From NCBI GenBank assembly GCA_016802295.1, contig JAESIW010000200.1, positions 1,611,210 to 1,675,209 of the forward strand: 64,000 bases of DNA. Direction: 5' to 3'. Source of the stretch: Brachionus rotundiformis (taxonomy: Eukaryota > Rotifera > Eurotatoria > Ploima > Brachionidae). Positions 58,639-64,000 of the stretch are shown here, in pieces. How positions within the stretch are numbered: position 1 is the first letter of the stretch; each line of letters starts with the position of its first letter. The position numbers and the translations under genes are program-made. Under the pieces are notes generated by a model. It was given only the letters and a program-made list of their open reading frames with translations, ran no database searches and was not told where the DNA came from.

Positions 58639-61600
58639 ATGTTCTATCAATGCTTAATAATTTACCTGATTTTATATTCAGTTGTCAATTCATTTTCGTT
58701 TAACGAAAAAGGTAAAAGTTTAAATAAATTATTTGGCTTAAATACTTATTTCTTATCTGACCAAAAACCAAGTTTTAAACAAAAGTATATAATTTTGGAA
58801 AATTAAACTAACAGTCTAGTTTTTATTTATTAAATTTTTTCGGTTAACTAATTAATGACTAATTTCTTTTTTTTTAAGAAGTAAAAAATGCCGAAGCAAA
58901 CAAAAAGTTGGATATTCAGGATTTAAAAATTTATATAAAAGAGAAGAAGTTCAATGGTTTCTTCCCAGATTCCATTCAAATTAATTTAAGTGCATCAGGT
59001 CTGAATATAAGCAAAGTTTTATTTAAGAGTAATCCGGAATCCTCCAAGCATCCATTAGTTCAAGATTCGATTTTGGATTCGGAATACGGCTATGATGATA
59101 AATATGCTTTAACCGACAAAATCGCTTTTTACCATGACTTAAACTCTACCTGTTCATTAACATTGGTTAAATTATACACGGAAAATTTTAAAGCTGTAAT
59201 TTAATTTTTTCTTAAATTCTGAGATTAAATTAAAGATAATTTCATAGCTTGGATCTTGTCATTTATTTCATAAAGTATATTCATTTTTACCAATTGAAAT
59301 GGACAAAAAGCGTTCCAAGCGATCAAAACTGGAAAATCCTCATTTAATTATCGAAAAGTCAGAAAATCATGGGGGTACTTTTGACTTTTTAAATGTTAAT
59401 TCAGGTAAATAAATTATTAAACATTATTAAGATTGATATTAATCAAATACTAAAAATTAGGATTAAAAAATGAAATGATTGAATCAAAAAATATTAAAAA
59501 GTATCCTTCTAAAATATAATTGATTAAAATTTGTCAAAATTTGTTTAAGTCCAAGAGAAAATATTACCAATTACATGATTGAAGTATTGGTCGTTACTGA
59601 CTATTCAGTTTATCAGAATTTCAAACAATTAACTGCCATAGATGATGAAAAAGCTTTGCTAAATTATATGAAAATTTATTTCTCACAATTAATAAATGAA
59701 GTTAATTATAAATATTCTAACTCATTTGATGACGACCCGGATCTACGAATTTCTGTGAAAATAAAAAATTTTATCTTTTCTACAGTAAATTTGAAAAAAT
59801 TTGGTTATAAATTTATTTTGAATTTTTTTAGAGATCAAATGAATCAAAATGGTCAAACCGAAAGAGAGTAGGAATAAATGAAATTCCTTTTTACAAGCAA
59901 AAAGAGGTTGTTCTCGCAGATGACACTCTTTTGGCCTTCTCTGAATTTATGATAAACAAAGAATTAAACTACACTTATGACCATGCAGTTGGAATAACCA
60001 GCAAAGATTTATGGAATCCGGATCAATATTTGGGATCTCATATCAGATCATTAACTTCCGGGATGGCTTATTTCGGACGAATTTGCTCATCAAGGTTCAA
60101 ATTTTCAGTAATAGAAGACAACGCTCTATTAGGAGGAACCACAGTAAAAAATTAAAAAGATTATCTTTATTTTTCTTACTCAATGACTTTTTTAAATTAG
60201 ACTTTGGCCCATGAGATTGGTCATAATCTGGGCACAGATCATGATGGAGTTGATGGAATTTACAAAATTTGCAGTCCAAGTGACGGCTTTGTTATGTCAC
60301 CCAGTGTTCATAGTTCACTAAACAATAATAAATTCTCAAATTGTTCAATTAAGGCTATTAAAAATTATATGTTGAAAAAAAGGTATATAATTAAAAAATT
60401 TAAAAAAAAAATTATTCTAAATCATCATCAAAGCGATTCACAATGTCTTACAGAAGCCGACGATTTTCTAAAATCGACAGAAATAAATCATATGGAAAAT
60501 GCAAAGCTGGGAAGTTTTTGGGATTTGGACGAGCAATGCAAAACTGCTTTTGGATTGAATGCTTCATTTTGTAGGGTAAATAATTTGAAATTTAATAAAC
60601 ATAGATAAGAAAAATTTATTTTAAAGGATATTAAAAGCAATTTATGCCTAAATTTATTTTGTAGAGAAAATGAAACCATGGGTTATTGTACTTCCCAAGG
60701 GGGTGCTTTGCAAGGATCAATTTGTGACTCTGGAAAAGTATGCATGCATAATCAATGTGTTCCTGACCAAATGGCCAAAAATGATGATGATGATGATGAT
60801 TGTTTATTTGGCGATGATGCTGTTGTAAAAGATTATTCTACTAATGAAATTTTTACTTGTCAAAATTTTATAGAAAATTCGATTCTGAAAAGCAATTTTA
60901 GTCGCAATGAGTGTTTAAATAATCAATGGTTAAAGAAAAAATGCTGCAGTTCGTGTAAAATATATAGAAGAATGACATGTTTTGATAAATATAGTAATTG
61001 TGATGAATTGGAACAATTCTGTGATTTTAGTGACAATATCAAAATTAGCTGTCCAAAAACTTGTGGTATTTGTTCAAGTAAAAATTTTCAAATATTTAAA
61101 ACAATTGATAATCCTAAATTTAAATTTTTGAATTTGAACAGCTAAAATAACATGCCAAAATAATAAAGATCTTTGCAAAAATGGAGGCAAGTGCATCGAT
61201 ATAAGCACAGATAATATAAAGGCCTTTACTTGTAGTTGTAAAGAAGGATATGGTGGTGAATATTGTGAAGAAAGTATAACTTTTCTTTGACTCATGACCA
61301 AAAATTTACCAAAATTTATTTAAAATTAAAAGTAAAAAATTCTAAACTAAAATCATTTTGAAAAAAATAACTACTAACAATTCATGTTGTTTTTTCATAA
61401 AAAAGATTTAATTGCATTAACTTTAATGATTTTTTTAATTTAAACTTAATAATCTTTAAGGTTTTATATTAACCAGTTAAGAATCAGGACTTTGTTAAGT
61501 AAAAAAATATTAATTAAAAAATTACAATTAATAAAATTTTTGGTTATTGCCTAAATATTTCACATTTATTTTAAAATTTAAAAAAAAAAAGAAAATCCAT

Positions 61601-61671
61601 GTATTCCAGATCCATGTGTAATTGGTGAAAAATGTCGCAGAGTCGGAAAAAATGGTTTTATGTGCTATTAA
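58639..61671 (+). CDS. Secreted ADAMTS-like zinc metalloprotease with ShK and EGF modules
   Basis: Secreted M12B protease. Ten exons (58639-58711, 58879-59195, 59248-59404, 59558-59784, 59832-60143, 60201-60382, 60434-60575, 60627-61077, 61142-61273, 61592-61671) total 2073 nt (690 aa). In order: signal peptide (YQCLIIYLILYSVVNSFS), prodomain, basic furin-like site (KKRSKRSK), catalytic domain starting YMIEVLVVTDYSVY, zinc site HEIGHNLGTDHD with the Met-turn FVMSPS, and an ADAMTS-type disintegrin/cysteine-rich part (EQCKTAFGLNASFC, CLNLFC, GSICDSGKVCMHNQC). Then come a Lys/Asp stretch with a poly-Asp run, two ShK-like six-Cys modules (to CPKTCGIC), one EGF domain (CKNGGKC to CKEGYGGEYC) and a short EGF-like end. 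No thrombospondin repeat is seen, so it is not a canonical ADAMTS. Substrate unknown. Confidence 0.87.
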
Positions 61672-62081
61672 ATAAATATTTATTATAACTTAATTAGTTT
61701 TTTATCAATATAAAATAAAGATATTTTAATATTTTTTGTTAGTAAATAAAGAATACATTATTTTTTTAATCCTTTATTACGTATAACTTCAAATAAAAAA
61801 AATACCATTCTTAAAGCACTATTTAATTTATTGATTCGTATCTCTAGATGCTTTATTTAAATAGTGATAATTAATAAAAAAAATTAATTGTTATAAGATA
61901 ATTTTTTCAAAAGAATAAAGATGTTTGTAAAATTTATTTAATTTTTGGTAATATGTCGACACTTAGATAGTCTTTTTATTTAAGACTCACGTTTTCACCT
62001 ATTTTCAAACATATATTCATTCTTAATTTTAAATAAAATATATATAATTAAAAAATATTCACATTAAATCAAAAAATAGGT
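61672..62081. other. Intergenic DNA between the metalloprotease and PINX1
   Basis: AT-rich; holds the 3' end of one gene and the promoter of the next, both on the plus strand. No specific element named. Confidence 0.4.
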
Positions 62082-63536
62082 ATGGGTCTTGCTGAACCAA
62101 AGAAAAAAGTAAAATATTCAATAGATCCAAATGCACTTCATTGGGCTAACAGTAATTCTGAGAATTAATATTTTAACTGAATGATTTAGTTAATTAGTTT
62201 TTCAGACGAGGACAAATTTGGAAAGCGACTGATGGAAAAAATGGGTTGGGAGAAAGGTAAAGGCCTGGGAGCAAATGAAGATGGCATGACTGAGCATATC
62301 AAAGTCAGGTTCAAATCAGACACCAAAGGAATTGGTTTCAAAAATGAATACGACAACGTATGGCTTGACCATCAAGACGAATTTGAAAATTTACTCAGTT
62401 CTTTATCCCAAACCAGCACAAACACTGGCGAAAGAACCGAAAAGACAGAAGAGGTAAAATCTTTGGAAGAGCGTTCTAAAGAATCAAGAAGGCTTCATTA
62501 TAAAAAATTTGCCAGATCTAAAGATTTATCCAGTGTGACAGCAAATGACTTGAATTGTATCCTGGGAACACAGAAGCGCAAGTTAAAAGCTTCAGATGAG
62601 TCAAATAAAAACTGTGACTCTGAAATTGAGGATGTTGATTCATTTAGACCTTCATTTTGCCAAGGAAATTCAAACCAAATAACAAAAGAAGAGGAAAATA
62701 TCGAAGACGCTAGTTTGGCTATTAAATTTAGCACAAATAAACTATCTGTCAAAGATTATTTTGCCAATAAAATGGCCTCTAAACTTAATCAAGCCAAAGC
62801 GGATAAAAGCTTTTCTTCGAATGAATCGGATTCAAAAGAATCGAATGGTGAAAATGGTCATAATGAGCCAAAAATTGAAAACCTTTGTGAAGAGAGTGTT
62901 TCTATAAAAAAAAAGAAAAAAAAGAAATGCAAAGATAAAGAAGAATTAGAGCCCGAGAGTGAGCTGATTGAAAATTTAGAAAATAATAAAAAGGAAAAAA
63001 ATAAAATAGTTGAATCGATTGATATACCTGTTAGCTTTGAAGTAAAAGATAGTGAAGACACAGAGTCTATTGTCAAGACTAAAAAAAAGAAGAAAAAAAA
63101 TAAACAGTTGATAGAGAGTGAGGGATTTAGTGTGTCATTCAAGAATGAAGAAACCTTATTACCACAAGATAATGATTTAGGTAACAGAGAAGTTGATAAT
63201 GGTACCTTTGAGAGCTCTATTAATGAAGTTGAGGCAAACGAAATTAGTCCGAAAAAGAAGAAAAAAAAATCCAAAATAAAAGATGAGGAAAAAAATGTAA
63301 GTTTGAGTGATGAAAGCGACAATAAAGCTAATGACTTAAATTCATTAGTTAAATCTTCATTTAAAGGTTCCAATTTATTGAGCATTTATGGCTATTCGGC
63401 ATATTACATCAACTCAAATTTAGAAGAAATAATTAACGAAAAAGTTAAACGACTGAATAGAAAACGCTATTTGGTGAATAAAAAATTAGAAATTGATGCC
63501 GATTACTATAAATTAAGCAAAAAAATGAACATTTAG
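62082..63536 (+). CDS. PINX1: PINX1 homologue (G-patch protein of nucleolus and telomerase regulation)
   Basis: PINX1 proteins (yeast Gno1) act in rRNA maturation with the DEAH helicase Prp43/DHX15 through their G-patch, and PINX1 inhibits telomerase in mammals. Two exons (62082-62151, 62206-63536) give 1401 nt (466 aa). The start MGLAEPKKKVKYSIDPNALH leads into the G-patch (FGKRLMEKMGWEKGKGLGAN, then GIGFK). Then come WLDHQDEFENLLSSL, RLHYKKFARSKDLSS and LNCILG, and the family's VKDYFANKMASKLN block. The remainder is acidic and Ser-rich with four Lys runs (KKKKKKKCK, TKKKKKKNK, SPKKKKKKSK), the nucleolar-type tail. It is longer than human PINX1 (328 aa) mainly through this tail. Confidence 0.93.
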
Positions 63537-64000
63537 AAAAATAAATTATTGTTTCAAAAACTTGTCATTTTTCTACTGAATTAATTTTAAAATTCTTCAT
63601 CTTAATTTTATTTTTTTCCCAAATTAATAAGATTATACATAAATAAATTATTTTACGCTAAACTAATTAGAAAGACACCATTTATAACTAATTGACACTA
63701 ATTTTTTAAAAATAATACTTTTATTAAAGAATGAAAACTAATTTTAAACCAAGTACCTAAATTTTGTAATTTTTAACAAAATTTTTTTGTGTTTAAAAGT
63801 CATTTATGGTAAAGAGAAACGTGTTTGTGGAGAATAGTTTTTCGTTTGTTGGGAGCAGATATTTTATTGTGAAACAATAATCTCATTCAAAATTAAAATT
63901 TGATATAGGAAAATAAGAATTCAATTTTTTTATCGCGAAATCATTTTTGATACCACAATTTTTTAATAAAATACAACAATTTTTAAGTTACATACCACAA
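63537..64000. other. AT-rich DNA downstream of PINX1
   Basis: No gene recognisable up to the window edge. Confidence 0.4.

Noticed and set aside
59575..59871. 59821-59871 read as coding after the catalytic exon.
   Set aside because: The intron 59785-59831 restores frame into RSNESKWSN..., which continues into the ADAMTS-type catalytic domain; the direct read-through frame has no homology.
62858..63385. 175-codon Ser/Phe-rich open frame on the minus strand.
   Set aside because: It is the antisense shadow of the Lys/Glu-rich tail of PINX1; poly-Phe comes from poly-Lys codons.

Overview
The window is nuclear DNA from a small-genome animal. It is very AT-rich in both intergenic DNA and introns. 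Its genes are split by many tiny GT-AG introns (mostly about 45-70 nt, one apparently 37 nt), the standard genetic code fits throughout, and there are metazoan-specific genes: an otoferlin-type ferlin, NKAIN, a Moody/melatonin-receptor-like GPCR pair, an ADAMTS-like protease and SLC7 CAT. This resembles a rotifer such as Brachionus, but the assignment is inference; no species marker was tested.

Layout. 0.9-10.2 kb: otoferlin-like ferlin (+), 23 exons, about 2061 aa. 10.4-17.7 kb: two close paralogous class A GPCRs (-) flanking a CAT-type cationic amino-acid transporter (+), with a 5'-truncated, frameshifted LINE between the first GPCR and the transporter. 18.0-18.9 kb: an unrecognised three-exon protein (-). 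18.9-22.4 kb: gene-poor, with a 357-bp fold-back (MITE-like) element and an unexplained GC-richer island. 22.4-26.1 kb: LENG8 homologue (-). 26.7-28.3 kb: three tRNA-Gln(UUG) genes around a dead LINE. 28.8-29.8 kb: NKAIN (+). 30.7-31.3 kb: unrecognised protein (-). 31.9-43.7 kb: ATM kinase (+). 43.9-44.7 kb: small unrecognised protein (-), convergent with ATM. 44.8-51 kb: four more tRNA-Gln genes around a nearly full-length LINE (45.2-48.5 kb). 52.4-53.8 kb: disordered unrecognised protein (+). 54.8-57.2 kb: eIF3b (-). 57.8 kb: eighth tRNA-Gln. 58.6-61.7 kb: ADAMTS-like metalloprotease with ShK and EGF modules (+). 62.1-63.5 kb: PINX1 (+).

The genes are mostly unrelated housekeeping and signalling genes on both strands; there is no operon logic. 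I rebuilt the exon chains by hand from splice sites and frame. For otoferlin, CAT, both GPCRs, LENG8, NKAIN, eIF3b, the ADAMTS-like gene, PINX1 and two unknown genes, the exon lengths sum to a whole number of codons. The ATM chain was checked over its first twelve exons only.

The least ordinary parts are the repeats: eight identical tRNA-Gln genes in direct and inverted arrangement with duplicated flanks; a symmetrical 357-bp hairpin element; a LINE pair whose 3' stem-loops keep their pairing while differing in sequence; and several further inverted repeats. I found no CRISPR array, prokaryotic operon or convincing new multi-gene system.
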